From Cohnella abietis (lineage in GTDB: Bacteria > Bacillota > Bacilli > Paenibacillales > Paenibacillaceae): a DNA stretch of 64,000 nucleotides. The notes under the pieces were generated by a model. It was not told where the DNA came from, did not search any database, and worked only from the letters and a program-made list of their open reading frames with translations. The position numbers and the translations under genes are program-made. The stretch is from contig NZ_AP019400.1 in the NCBI RefSeq assembly GCF_004295585.1, positions 2,323,501 through 2,387,500 on the forward strand, written 5' to 3'. Of the stretch, positions 37,273-46,756 are shown in pieces. Position 1 is the stretch's first letter, and each line of letters starts with the position of its first letter.

Positions 37273-39873
37273 ATGTCGAGAAGATTTCACACTTTTATTA
37301 TGGGATTGTTGGTACTGGTTTTGTTTATTCAAAGCAGTGCTATAGCAATGGCCGCGGAAGCAGAAATTTCACGGCTTGTTTTGAGTAGAAATGAGGTAAC
37401 GCTAGAAGTTGGGGGATCCGCCTCTCTGACTGCAACAGCGGTATATGTTACAGGAAGCACAAGCGATGTGACGATTAAGACAGATTGGAGCAGTAGCAAT
37501 TCGGATATCGCTGCTGTGTATGCTGGAATAATTACTGCCAAGAAAGAAGGGACGGCGGTCATTACCGCTACCTATCAGGGAAAGACAGTCATTGTAAATG
37601 TGGCAGTGAGCAAGAAGGTTAAGGCATTGACTATGGATATTAATGACTTCGATCTACGTGTAGGGAAGGAACAGCAAATAGAGCTAACAGCTATTTTCGA
37701 GGATGGGTCAAGTGAAAATGTAACGAAAAAGGCAGCGTGGTCTGTCGATAATTATAGCGTAGCTACTGTTGTGAATGGTTTGGTGACAGGTAAGAAGTCT
37801 GGAACTGCTAAAGTCACTGCCAAATACGGTAATCAAAGCCTTACAGTGGAAGCTGCTGTTGAGCTTGCTAGACGAGTTGATATGGAATATGCAGATCTAA
37901 ATTTATTAATTAATGAAGAGAAGCAAATCGTCTTGAAGGCTACCTATCCTGATGGCTCAACACAAAATGTATCAGATAAGGCAGAATGGAAAAGCAACAA
38001 TGAGAAGGTAGCGGACGCCATTAAGGGTGTTATTAAAGCATACAGTGCAGGAACTGCGACGATTACAGCTACATATGGAACGAAAATGGCTACTATTAAT
38101 GTACATGTCGATGCTTCCCGCAAGCTGGAAGCCAACAAGCAAGAGCTGTTCCTGCGTATCGGAAAATCAGAGCAGCTTGAACTGACCTTAACTTATATTG
38201 ATGGGAAAACAGCTCGTATTACGGATAAGGCAAAGTGGGAAACCTCCGATGACTCAGTCGCATATGTGGTAAATGGCGAAGTGTTCGGTCAAAAGTCGGG
38301 TGAAGCAGATATTACAGCAACCTACGGAAACAAAAGCGTGACCATTCATGTGGATGTAGAGGTTCCAAAGCGTCTAGATCTCGATACGAATTCCCTTGAT
38401 CTGGACTTGAATAAGTCCCGTGAATTAAAGCTTTATGCCACATTTGCGGATGGAACTCAGGAATTGATTACAGACAAAGCTCAGTGGTCTTCTGATAATA
38501 CGGCTATTGCAGATGTCATCAAGGGCAAGGTAACAGGCTACAAATCTGGTACTACTACCATTAAAGCAGCCTATGGCGGCAAACAGGTGACTGCGGCAGT
38601 TAGAGTGGACGTTCCTAATCAGATTGTTCTGAGCAAATCAACGGTGGACATGCAAATCGGTGAGTCGATTACATTGATTTCTAATGCCTATTATAGTGGT
38701 GAACGTATAGTGGATGTGTCCGCGCTTGCACAATGGAGCTCATCTAATCCGGATGTAGTTGAGGTCAACAAGGGAACAATAACTGGCTTAAAAAATGGAA
38801 CTGCGACCATTACAGTGACATATGGCGCACGGACGGCGACTATGGTTGTATCTGTTGGTGTTATTGAGAAGTTGACTGCGAGTCAGAAGAAGCTGTCACT
38901 TCGTAAAAATGAAACGTCAGCTATCACCCTGACAGCTGCGTATAAAGATGGTCTTGTGAAGGACGTTACGACGCTTGCGGAATGGAGCTCATCCAAGCCC
39001 GATGCTGCGTCAGTCTACAAAGGTCAGATCACCGCTAACAGCTCGGGTACAACAACCATTACTGCTTCATTCGGCAAAGAATCGGTAACCATTACTGTGG
39101 ATGTGGAAGTAGCAGATAAGCTAACGGCTGATACCTATGCGATAACAATGGAAGTGAACGAGAGTAAGCAGGTTAAACTAACTTCGACGGATAGTCTTGG
39201 CAACAAGCTGGAGGTTACGGATGCTGCGGAGTGGTCTTCTTCCTCGAAAACTATTGTAGAAGTCAATGGTGGTTTAATCAATGCGCTTGCTGTAGGCAAG
39301 ACGAGTGTGACCGCCAAATATGGAGGAAAAACGGTGACAATAACGGTCGATGTTGGCGCTGTGTTGAAGCTGGAGTCGAGCACAGATATATTGACGATGC
39401 AGTCAGGTATGACGCAGTCGATCAAATTAACTGCGACGCTACCAGATGGCAGAACGAAAGACGTCACTTCACTGGCAGAATGGTCGACTGGTAACTCTAA
39501 GATCGTTTTTGTCTCACAGGGTCTATTAACGGCAATCGCTGTTGGAAAAACGAAAGTAACCGCCAAGTACAACGGCAAGACGGTTAGTATTAGCGTTGAT
39601 GTCGATCAACTGAAGTACTTGGACATCAATAGAAGCGGCAAGCCTGTAGCACAGCTAACACTAAAAGCTGACCAAGCGATCCAGCTAGAAGCTGTCGCAA
39701 CATACATGAGCAACTCCGAACGGACGGTCACCACCGATGGGATTTGGAGTTCATCTCAGGTCTTAGTTGCTCATGTTAAACATGGCGTAGTTACCGCGCA
39801 AGGAAAGGGAAGCGCAACATTAACAATTAAGTTTGGAAACAAATCGGCAAAGATTCGAATTGTAGTTGAATAG
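37273..39873 (+). CDS. Secreted protein made of ten Big_2 (Ig-like) repeats
   Basis: 866 aa. Signal peptide (about 1-28), then ten tandem domains of about 83-84 residues. Each carries a pattern like LTATYxDGSxxxVTxxAEWSSSNxxVAxVxxGxITG followed by TITATYGGKTVTxxVxV, the Big_2 (bacterial Ig-like group 2) signature. No sorting motif, S-layer domain or anchor was seen, so surface attachment would depend on other factors. RBS AGAGGAGGA precedes ATG 37273. Follows the ECF sigma gene and may belong to its regulon (inference). Confidence 0.9.
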   Translation: MSRRFHTFIMGLLVLVLFIQSSAIAMAAEAEISRLVLSRNEVTLEVGGSASLTATAVYVTGSTSDVTIKTDWSSSNSDIAAVYAGIITAKKEGTAVITATYQGKTVIVNVAVSKKVKALTMDINDFDLRVGKEQQIELTAIFEDGSSENVTKKAAWSVDNYSVATVVNGLVTGKKSGTAKVTAKYGNQSLTVEAAVELARRVDMEYADLNLLINEEKQIVLKATYPDGSTQNVSDKAEWKSNNEKVADAIKGVIKAYSAGTATITATYGTKMATINVHVDASRKLEANKQELFLRIGKSEQLELTLTYIDGKTARITDKAKWETSDDSVAYVVNGEVFGQKSGEADITATYGNKSVTIHVDVEVPKRLDLDTNSLDLDLNKSRELKLYATFADGTQELITDKAQWSSDNTAIADVIKGKVTGYKSGTTTIKAAYGGKQVTAAVRVDVPNQIVLSKSTVDMQIGESITLISNAYYSGERIVDVSALAQWSSSNPDVVEVNKGTITGLKNGTATITVTYGARTATMVVSVGVIEKLTASQKKLSLRKNETSAITLTAAYKDGLVKDVTTLAEWSSSKPDAASVYKGQITANSSGTTTITASFGKESVTITVDVEVADKLTADTYAITMEVNESKQVKLTSTDSLGNKLEVTDAAEWSSSSKTIVEVNGGLINALAVGKTSVTAKYGGKTVTITVDVGAVLKLESSTDILTMQSGMTQSIKLTATLPDGRTKDVTSLAEWSTGNSKIVFVSQGLLTAIAVGKTKVTAKYNGKTVSISVDVDQLKYLDINRSGKPVAQLTLKADQAIQLEAVATYMSNSERTVTTDGIWSSSQVLVAHVKHGVVTAQGKGSATLTIKFGNKSAKIRIVVE

Positions 39874-39911
39874 TGTTGTAAGTCGTTTAGGTCTATCGAT
39901 TATAGTTTTGC

Positions 39912-40091
39912 GGGGAAGTATCTCCCTACGGTTGCTCCACCCCGTAAAGTGAAGATAAGCTTTGTAGTCATTTCCGATTACTTTACGGGGACCCCGGGTT
40001 GAGATCGTGAAATCTGAATGGGTAAACTCGTAACAAGGAGATTTCACGATCTCAAAGACAAACGCTTCGCTCCTACAGGAGATACTTCCCC
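39912..40091. repeat. 180-bp nested inverted repeat with cloverleaf shape
   Basis: Outer arms GGGGAAGTATCTCC (39912-39925) and its exact complement (40078-40091) enclose two separate hairpins: CCCCGTAAAGT (39940) with ACTTTACGGGG (ending 39990), and TTGAGATCGTGAAATCT (39999-40015) with its exact complement at 40039-40055. All three stems are perfect (14, 11 and 17 bp). The whole could form a three-way junction in RNA or a cruciform in DNA. It lies in the 427-base gap between the Big_2 gene and the convergent kinase gene. No open frame or family was recognised. Confidence 0.75.
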
Positions 40092-40126
40092 TCTTTTCTT
40101 ATCGATTACAGTCAGTATAAATTCAA

Positions 40127-40188
40127 AAAGAAACCTCTCTTTGGTAAATGGAAGTGTCGAGCAACCATTTAAGAGATGAGGTTTCTTT
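40127..40188. terminator. Hairpin between convergent genes, possible bidirectional terminator
   Basis: AAAGAAACCTC and GAGGTTTCTTT pair over a loop that itself contains AAATGG / CCATTT. On the minus strand the stem runs into TTTCTTTTTG, suggesting termination of the kinase/regulator operon; on the + strand a T-rich end also follows. Confidence 0.55.
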
Positions 40189-40300
40189 GTGCATTCAATA
40201 TGCCAGGACCAGCTTTATACAGTTGATTTTATCCCATTTTTTGTTCAGGAAAACAAAGGAAGACGGCAAATGCTCCAATAAAGCGGGATCTACGTTAGTT

Positions 40301-42040
40301 TCAGCAGGGCAACAAAATCTCAATTTTCGTGCCTTGCCACACTTTGGATTTTACCTGGATTTCGCCGCCATGACCTTCTACGATGGTTTTGGCGATGCTC
40401 ATCCCGAGACCGGAGCCATTCGTCGATTCTTCAGTATTCGTTCCTCGGTAGTAGCGCTTGAACAAGTGATGCAGCGTTTCCTCGTCCATCCCTTTGCCAT
40501 TATCGATTACCCGGATGTATGCTTTGTCGTTCATTTTGCCGACAGAGACGGTGACGATGACGCCAGGCGGGTTATGCTTCACAGCGTTAGATATCAGATT
40601 GTCCATCAGCCGTTGTAGCCAAGTTTCATTGCCGTGTACCATTAGAGGAAGCTCATCCCCCACGTAGTGAAACTGGTATTCAGACATCGTGGCGTCGTTG
40701 ATGTACTTCAGTACGGAGCAGCGCACCAGCTCATCCAAATCGATCTCCCGCAGCTCCATAATCGAATCGCCCTGCTTGAGCTGATGAATCATTGAGAAGT
40801 CGGAGATTAGCTCAAGCATATAATCCCCTTTTTCCCGAATCGTCGAGCCCATGATCCGCATCTCCTCTTGGCTCCATTCCTCAGGCAAGCTTTCCAGCAT
40901 ATACCCATAACCTTGGATCGTGGATAGGGGTGTTCGCAGATCGTGGGAAATTCCTGACATCCACTCCGCTTGCGACTTCTCTAGCCGCTCACGTTCCTTC
41001 TCGGTTTGCTCCAATTGATGCGTCATCTGATAAAAGGATTCAATTACTTCCCTATAAAGCTTGTAACTGAATCGCATCTTGCCGTTGCGGCGGAACACCT
41101 TGCGCATGTCCTTAGCGGTCAGCACTTCGTCGTATTGACCCTTGCGCATGCGTTCGAACCAGCCTGCGAACAAAATCAGCGGTTGACCATAGCGGTAGCC
41201 ATGCCAGATGGAGAGTGGAACCGCCAAGAGCAGGATTAGACCTGCAAACCATAGGAGTCCACGGGTTGCCGAATCCAGCACAGGATGCTTTAAAGGACCT
41301 CCCACTGCATGGGACGTATAAAGGATCCAGGTCATTCCGCTCAGCTTGTCCCGATGGGCGACAATATTCGTGTCATAGTTGCTGGGTGATTGTTGAATGG
41401 CCAGAATATCCAGCGGACGATACGCCTTCTGTACAAATGCTTCATCACCTATGCCTTGTACGGTATGACCTGCAGGGTCGATCACCTGCAGATAGCTGCC
41501 GGTTTCGCGTAGCAGCTGGTTCAGCAGGGGAATCGTTTTGCTCTGCACCATCCCCTGCTGCCCGTAGGCGTCGAACCAGGCCATAAGCTGCTGAAGATCA
41601 GCGTTATGGTAACCCATCATATACAGAAGCGGATCGTTAAAAGCAAAATTCAGCTGAGTGTATACGGCATACGTCCCAAGCATCCGTGTCTCCTGAATAT
41701 CGAGCAGCTCAGCGATGGAGTAGGAGGCCTGCAACGTAGGATAGGGAGTTGTATTGACTGCGTAAATCACCTTCCCTTCGGAACTGACAACCTGCAGCCA
41801 CATTCCTTTTTCCTCGATGAACTTGTCCCACTTGGAGGATATCTGAACCGTCCCGTCCTTGGAATACGCTTCTTGAGAGATTAGCTGCAGGGCTCCAACC
41901 GGAAAGTTACGGCGCATTTCATTATTCTTCATGTTCTGGAAGTACAGGATGCAGGCAACCAGCGTGATGGCCACAATCACCAGGGCATAGAAGATCAATT
42001 GATACGTGAAGTGGAAAGCCATACGTTGTTGGATCTTCAT
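40301..42040 (-). CDS. Sensor histidine kinase
   Basis: 579 aa. TM helices near 12-32 and 255-280 enclose a large extracellular domain of about 220 residues. No clear HAMP, though the stretch GQPLILFAGWFERMRKGQYDEVL lies in its place. HisKA carries SHDLRTPLSTIQGYGYML, and the ATPase has DNGKGM and GSGLGMSIAKTIVEGHGG. Its start overlaps the response regulator stop by four bases, so the two are coupled. Divergent from the RND transporter, its likely target. Confidence 0.92.
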   Translation of the reverse strand: MKIQQRMAFHFTYQLIFYALVIVAITLVACILYFQNMKNNEMRRNFPVGALQLISQEAYSKDGTVQISSKWDKFIEEKGMWLQVVSSEGKVIYAVNTTPYPTLQASYSIAELLDIQETRMLGTYAVYTQLNFAFNDPLLYMMGYHNADLQQLMAWFDAYGQQGMVQSKTIPLLNQLLRETGSYLQVIDPAGHTVQGIGDEAFVQKAYRPLDILAIQQSPSNYDTNIVAHRDKLSGMTWILYTSHAVGGPLKHPVLDSATRGLLWFAGLILLLAVPLSIWHGYRYGQPLILFAGWFERMRKGQYDEVLTAKDMRKVFRRNGKMRFSYKLYREVIESFYQMTHQLEQTEKERERLEKSQAEWMSGISHDLRTPLSTIQGYGYMLESLPEEWSQEEMRIMGSTIREKGDYMLELISDFSMIHQLKQGDSIMELREIDLDELVRCSVLKYINDATMSEYQFHYVGDELPLMVHGNETWLQRLMDNLISNAVKHNPPGVIVTVSVGKMNDKAYIRVIDNGKGMDEETLHHLFKRYYRGTNTEESTNGSGLGMSIAKTIVEGHGGEIQVKSKVWQGTKIEILLPC

Positions 42041-42774
42041 CGGTCCTGCGACTCCTTTACCAGCTTGTAGCCAAGCCCGCGTATGGTAAGCAGCAGCTTC
42101 GGATTGCCGGGATCAATCTCGATCCGTTCCCTTATGCGCCGGATATGCACCATCACGGTCGAGTCATCGCCCTGTCCATTGATCCCCCAAACCTTGTCGT
42201 AGAGCTGTGTTTTGGAAAATACGACCCCGGGAAACTTGCAGAAGTGCAGCAGTAGCTGGAACACCTGCGCGGGGCAAGAAACTGACTGTCCCTCCACGAT
42301 CAGCTCGCCCTCCGCCTCGTTGACGGTGAAGCGGCTATACCGATAAACCCCCGAATTAGGTCGGTTTACCGAACTAGCTGTGGGAGCTAGCGGCTCCAGA
42401 CGGCGTAAGCGCGCCTGAATTCTTGCGGCAACCTCCAGGGGATTGAAGGGCTTCGTAATATAATCGTCCCCGCCCATGGCGAAGCCTCGCAGGACATCGA
42501 GATCGGATGCTTTAGCAGTTAAAAACAAAATATGCGGATTCCCGTATTCGCGAAGCTTGGAGCAAAGCTCTAATCCGCTGCCGTCCGGGAGCATAATGTC
42601 GAGCAGAATGATATCGGGTACTATGCGCACCGCCAAGTCGAGTGCTTCGGCGCAGGTGGAGGCAGCGTATAGCTGTTGAAAGCCCTCTCTGCGAAGCACC
42701 ATTTGTAGCATCGTGACAATCGAAGGCTCGTCGTCGACGATCAAGATTTTTATATCGAATAGATTTGTCATCAT
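42037..42774 (-). CDS. OmpR/PhoB-family response regulator
   Basis: 245 aa from ATG 42774 (ATG 42771 next); GGGTGAAA precedes it, and an upstream start at 42804 would overlap the shared promoter element. Receiver: ILIVDDEPS, Asp in IILLDIMLPDG, Lys in ITKPFNPLEV. C-terminal winged helix with HIRRIRERIEIDP and GLGYKLV. Probably controls the divergent RND gene and, through a copy of the same upstream element, the YbjQ-family gene. Confidence 0.92.
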   Translation of the reverse strand: MMTNLFDIKILIVDDEPSIVTMLQMVLRREGFQQLYAASTCAEALDLAVRIVPDIILLDIMLPDGSGLELCSKLREYGNPHILFLTAKASDLDVLRGFAMGGDDYITKPFNPLEVAARIQARLRRLEPLAPTASSVNRPNSGVYRYSRFTVNEAEGELIVEGQSVSCPAQVFQLLLHFCKFPGVVFSKTQLYDKVWGINGQGDDSTVMVHIRRIRERIEIDPGNPKLLLTIRGLGYKLVKESQDR

Positions 42775-42799
42775 TTTCACCCATTTCAATAGTAGCATA

Positions 42800-42893
42800 C
42801 TCACATTAACAGAACCTAAACGGCATGAGCTAAATTAAGCTACTGTTCATCGATTCGTTTAGGCTCCGTTTCAATGGCGCTGGTAGCATTGGA
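42800..42893 (+). promoter_or_regulatory. Shared upstream element, copy A (RND transporter)
   Basis: Aligns without gaps to 46159-46252; by eye about 77 of 91 compared bases agree, including the first 24 and a block with TGTTCATC, ATTCGTT, AGGCTCCGTTTCA and CGCTGGTAG. Within copy A, CCTAAACG and CGTTTAGG form an 8-bp inverted repeat about 40 bases apart. It begins 26 bases from the response regulator start and ends 160 before the RND ATG, so it probably holds the regulator site and promoter. Confidence 0.65.
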
Positions 42894-43052
42894 AATAAGC
42901 ATCCTATTCTAACACCCAGGAGGAGTGGGTTATGAGCAGATCGTCCCTAGTAGAAGGTTCACGATTCTAAAGGCAATGGATGATAGATTACCCATTCAAA
43001 TGATTAGCAATGAAAACAGATGAAAACAAGAGTGGAAGGGGAAAGATTTAAG

Positions 43053-46046
43053 ATGAAATGGTTTTTACAAGGAGTATTCCGCAACAAAGCAGCCATCTCG
43101 ATTCTCGTGGTGATGGTTCTCGGCCTCGGCATCTTTAGCTATTTTAAGCTTCCTATGGAATTTATGCCGGAGATGGAAAACCCACAGGTAACGGTCAGCG
43201 TGGCCGGTCCGGGATACGACGCTACTACGATGGAGCGCCAGGTGACGAACCCGCTGGAGCACGCGTTAGCGGCTATTAAGGGTAAAACTGATACGTTCTC
43301 AACTTCGGGAGACGGCTTCTCCCAGGTCAACCTAATTTTCGGTTCAAAAACGAATATGAAGCAAGCAAAAGCGGATGTCGAGCGGGCGGTGAACGCGGTG
43401 CAACTGCCGGAGCGCATGTCGCCTCCGTACGTCGTTCAATTCAATACGTCGATGATTCCGATCTCGTTCGTCTCGCTCACGTTCGCCGATGGGACGAGCG
43501 AAGCGCAGAAGGAGAAGCTGGAACAGCAGGTTGTAGATGCCTTCCGTGCAATCGACGGAGCCGGTGAGGTTCAGCTGTCCGGCAAGTCGCTGCCTGGCGT
43601 CGGTGTTTTTCCGGACACGGACGAGCTGGCGGCCAAAGGAATCCCGATCCAGGCCCTTTACGGTGTGCTGCAGGGCCGCATCACCTCATCTTCCGTTGGC
43701 CAGACGTCGCTGGAAGGGCAGGTCGTCAACTTGAACGTTGCATCCAACCTTCAGGACATCGAGACGCTGAAGAAGCTGCCGATCGCAGGAGGAGTTGCTC
43801 TGGGTGATGTTGCCGACGTCAGGCTGCTTGAGGACAAGGAGAGCATTAGCCGACTCAACGGCAAGGACTCGCTAATGATCGTCATATCCAAAGCGGCCAG
43901 CGCCAATGCGGTAAACGTGGGCAAAGGCGTGGAGAAGACGATCAAGGAGATCAACGAGGAAAAGAATGGCGCTGAACTGAAGCTGATGATGAGCACGTCC
44001 GAACAGGTCGTCAATTCCGTCAATAGCATGATGAAGGAAGTGCTCATGGGCGCTTTGTTCGCTACAATCGTTATCCTCCTGTTCATGCGTAACATCCGGG
44101 CAACGCTCGTCACGATCGTGTCTATCCCGCTGTCGCTAGCAATGACGCTGTACCTGCTCGATCTGTCGAATATCACTCTCAACATTTTGACGTTGGGTGG
44201 TGTCGCTGTTGCGGTCGGACGACTCGTGGACGACAGCATCGTTGTTATCGAGAACATTTTCCGCCGGCTGCAAAAGGAATCGTTCTCCACTTCGGTAGTC
44301 ATCGACGCCACCAAGGAAGTTTCAGGGGCGATCACTGCTTCAACATTGACGACGGTCGCCGTGTTCCTACCGATGGGGCTCTTGCAGGGCTCAATGCAGG
44401 CGTTCCTGCTACCGTTCGCTTTAACTGTCGCGTACTCGCTTCTGTCGTCTTTGGTCGTTGCGTTGACCGTCATTCCGCTCATGAGCGCCGGGGTGCTTCG
44501 CAACTTGTCAATCAAGGAGCACAAGCCATCCAAGGGGTTTACCACGTTCCTGCATTGGAATTTGCGGCATAAGTGGCTTCCGATCTTAATCGCGTTCGTG
44601 CTGCTGATCGGCTCGGTGAGTGTCTACTTTAGCTTACCGAAGGGCGCAATCGATTCTTCCGACGCCACTAATCTGAACGTGACGCTCGAATACAAGCTCG
44701 ATACTCCGACAGACCAAGTTTTCGAAAACGGCAAAAAGCTCGAGGAGTTCCTGATGAAGCAGGAAGGTCAGGAATGGGTCAGCATGAGCATGGGCAACAG
44801 CGCCGAGGCTGCCAAGTACGGAAGCTTCCAATCGCCTACGCTCGTAACGTACATGTTTCAGATGAAGAAAGACGCGAACGCCGATAAGATCATCGAAGAC
44901 ATTAAGGCGGAGCGCTCGAACTATCCAGGAGCGCAGCTGAACGCCAGCGCCGGTTCGCTGTTCGGTGCCGGGGGAGGCACGAATGTGTTCGTCGACGTAT
45001 CCGGAGACGATCCAGCCCTGCTAATGAAAACGGCCGACGAGATCATCGCCAAGATCAAGCCGATCAAGGACGTGCTCAAGGTCGAAACGAACCAGGAAGA
45101 GAAGAAGACAGTGTACACATTGCAAGTGAACCCGACCGAAGCCAAAGCCGGAGACATCGCATCCCAGCTTCAGGGTGTGCTCAATCCGGTGCCGATAGGC
45201 ACGGTGTTGTCCGAAGGCAGCATGCTAAACGTCTTCGTTCAGCCGGTGCTCGCTCCGAAGTCCGAGCGAGATCTGAACGACCTGACCGTTCTGACAGACG
45301 ACGGTCCTAAACCAGTATCCAGTGTAGCTAAGTGGATCAAGGAAGAAAAACCGACGAAGTTCTACCATAAAGGCGGGAAAAGCTACATTCGTGTAACGGC
45401 GACGGTCGATCCGAGCCAGCTGTCCGTTGTCGGCGGTGAAATATCGCTAGCGATGAAAGACGTTGAGCCGCCGAAAGACGTCAAAATTTACATGGGCGGC
45501 GCTTCCGCCGATCAGTCCGCCGACTTCTCCAGCATGTTCTTCATGATGCTCGTCTCCATCGGCATCGTGTACCTGATTCTGGTCGTCACGTTCAAGACGT
45601 TACGGGCGCCGATCGCCATTCTCTCTTCGATCTTGTTCGTACCGATCGGAGCGGTGCTCGGACTGATCGTAACTGGAGTGACTCCGGGTTTCACCGCCAT
45701 CTTTGGAGTCGTCATGCTCATCGGAATCGTCGTCACGAACGCGATCGTGCTAATCGCCCGCGTGAAGCAAAACGAAGAGACAATGACGATTCGCGAAGCG
45801 ATACTCGAGGCGGCGGGGACGCGTATGCGTCCGATTCTAATGACGGCGATCGCTACTGTTGGCGCCATGCTGCCACTAGTGTTCGGATCATCCGAAAGCG
45901 GCAGTATTGTCTCGGAGAGCCTTGCTATCGTCGTCATCGGCGGACTCATCGTCGCCACGCTGCTCACGCTCGTTATCGTACCTTGTATTTACGAGCTTCT
46001 GTTCTTCCGCAAGTCCCGTCGCCAGCGTGCGGCGGCCCGTAAGTGA
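43053..46046 (+). CDS. RND-family efflux transporter (HAE1/SwrC-like)
   Basis: 997 aa from ATG 43053 (AAGGGGAAAG upstream); an in-frame ATG at 43020 has no good site. Twelve TM helices in the RND pattern, two large outer loops, an N-terminal helix ending LPMEFMPEMENPQVTV, and the repeated motif GGVAVAVGRLVDDSIVVIENI, with the two Asp of helix 4 that carry protons. Related to SwrC/YerP, which exports lipopeptides and other amphiphiles in Bacillus. No adaptor gene is adjacent. A terminator follows. Confidence 0.92.
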   Translation: MKWFLQGVFRNKAAISILVVMVLGLGIFSYFKLPMEFMPEMENPQVTVSVAGPGYDATTMERQVTNPLEHALAAIKGKTDTFSTSGDGFSQVNLIFGSKTNMKQAKADVERAVNAVQLPERMSPPYVVQFNTSMIPISFVSLTFADGTSEAQKEKLEQQVVDAFRAIDGAGEVQLSGKSLPGVGVFPDTDELAAKGIPIQALYGVLQGRITSSSVGQTSLEGQVVNLNVASNLQDIETLKKLPIAGGVALGDVADVRLLEDKESISRLNGKDSLMIVISKAASANAVNVGKGVEKTIKEINEEKNGAELKLMMSTSEQVVNSVNSMMKEVLMGALFATIVILLFMRNIRATLVTIVSIPLSLAMTLYLLDLSNITLNILTLGGVAVAVGRLVDDSIVVIENIFRRLQKESFSTSVVIDATKEVSGAITASTLTTVAVFLPMGLLQGSMQAFLLPFALTVAYSLLSSLVVALTVIPLMSAGVLRNLSIKEHKPSKGFTTFLHWNLRHKWLPILIAFVLLIGSVSVYFSLPKGAIDSSDATNLNVTLEYKLDTPTDQVFENGKKLEEFLMKQEGQEWVSMSMGNSAEAAKYGSFQSPTLVTYMFQMKKDANADKIIEDIKAERSNYPGAQLNASAGSLFGAGGGTNVFVDVSGDDPALLMKTADEIIAKIKPIKDVLKVETNQEEKKTVYTLQVNPTEAKAGDIASQLQGVLNPVPIGTVLSEGSMLNVFVQPVLAPKSERDLNDLTVLTDDGPKPVSSVAKWIKEEKPTKFYHKGGKSYIRVTATVDPSQLSVVGGEISLAMKDVEPPKDVKIYMGGASADQSADFSSMFFMMLVSIGIVYLILVVTFKTLRAPIAILSSILFVPIGAVLGLIVTGVTPGFTAIFGVVMLIGIVVTNAIVLIARVKQNEETMTIREAILEAAGTRMRPILMTAIATVGAMLPLVFGSSESGSIVSESLAIVVIGGLIVATLLTLVIVPCIYELLFFRKSRRQRAAARK

Positions 46047-46087
46047 CCACAGTTTGAAATGGAATGCTCTAATTAAATGACTACAAC

Positions 46088-46125
46088 AAAAAAGCTGCTA
46101 GGTTAATAACCTCGTAGCTTTTTTG
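46088..46125 (+). terminator. Intrinsic terminator of the RND gene
   Basis: AAAAAGCTGCTAGGTT / AACCTCGTAGCTTTTTT stem with a 4-base loop and T-run. A nearly identical stem-loop follows the YbjQ-family gene at 46721-46756. Confidence 0.9.
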
Positions 46126-46158
46126 CACTTCCACCGAAGCACCCTCACATCAACAATG

Positions 46159-46252
46159 CTCACATTAACAGAACCTAAACGGTGGGAACAAACTTAAACT
46201 GTTGTTCATCAATTCGTTCAGGCTCCGTTTCAGTGACGCTGGTAGGATAGTA
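46159..46252 (+). promoter_or_regulatory. Shared upstream element, copy B (YbjQ-family gene)
   Basis: Gapless match to 42800-42893. The inverted repeat seen in copy A is preserved with one change (CGTTCAGG). It ends 64 bases before the YbjQ-family ATG. The conserved blocks around GGCTCCGTTTCA and CGCTGGTAG are the best candidates for the regulator site and promoter. Confidence 0.65.
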
Positions 46253-46315
46253 ATAAGGGTTCGATGCGAGGGTTCAGAACATTAAACAACCAATTATTTT
46301 TAAGGAGGAAGACAG

Positions 46316-46627
46316 ATGATTATTACAACAACCGCAATCGTTGAAGGTTCTCCAGTCAGGCAGTATATCGGCGTTGCAACTGGTGAAGTCATCATGGCTA
46401 CTAATGTAGGAAGAGACCTTCTTGCTTCATTTAGAGATCTTGTTGGTGGACGTTCGAAAGCCTATGAAACCAAGCTAAGGGAAGCAAGAGAGGCAGCCCT
46501 TAAAGAAATGACAGAGGATGCTTCGCAGATGGGCGCCAATGCCGTTATCGGTGTTGATTTTAATTACGAGGTTGTCCGTAGTGGCATGCTGATGGTCGCT
46601 GTCAGCGGTACGGCAGTCATTATCTAA
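46316..46627 (+). CDS. YbjQ/UPF0145 family protein (heavy-metal-binding domain)
   Basis: 103 aa. Beta-alpha fold of the YbjQ family: YIGVATGEVIMATNVGRDLLAS, GGRSKAYETKL, EDASQMGANAVIGVDFNYEVV. Members form pentamers; the annotation as heavy-metal-binding is homology-based and weakly tested. AAGGAGGA precedes the ATG. Shares its promoter element with the RND transporter gene, suggesting joint envelope-stress or efflux control. Confidence 0.9.
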   Translation: MIITTTAIVEGSPVRQYIGVATGEVIMATNVGRDLLASFRDLVGGRSKAYETKLREAREAALKEMTEDASQMGANAVIGVDFNYEVVRSGMLMVAVSGTAVII

Positions 46628-46720
46628 GTAGCCTCTGTTGTTGACCAATACAATAAAATTTGGTGATGCGATGTACATTGCTCCAGAGGACAGAATTACT
46701 CTTTGGTAAAAAACTATAGT

Positions 46721-46756
46721 AAAAAAGCTGTTGGGTTATTAACCTGGCAGCTTTTT
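46721..46756 (+). terminator. Intrinsic terminator of the YbjQ-family gene
   Basis: AAAAAGCTG ... CAGCTTTTT stem with inner GGGTT/AACCT pairing. Similar to the terminator at 46088. The following 250 bases up to 47008 are AT-rich; only the ribosome binding site ACTGGAGG (46990-46997) of the next gene is clear there. Confidence 0.85.
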
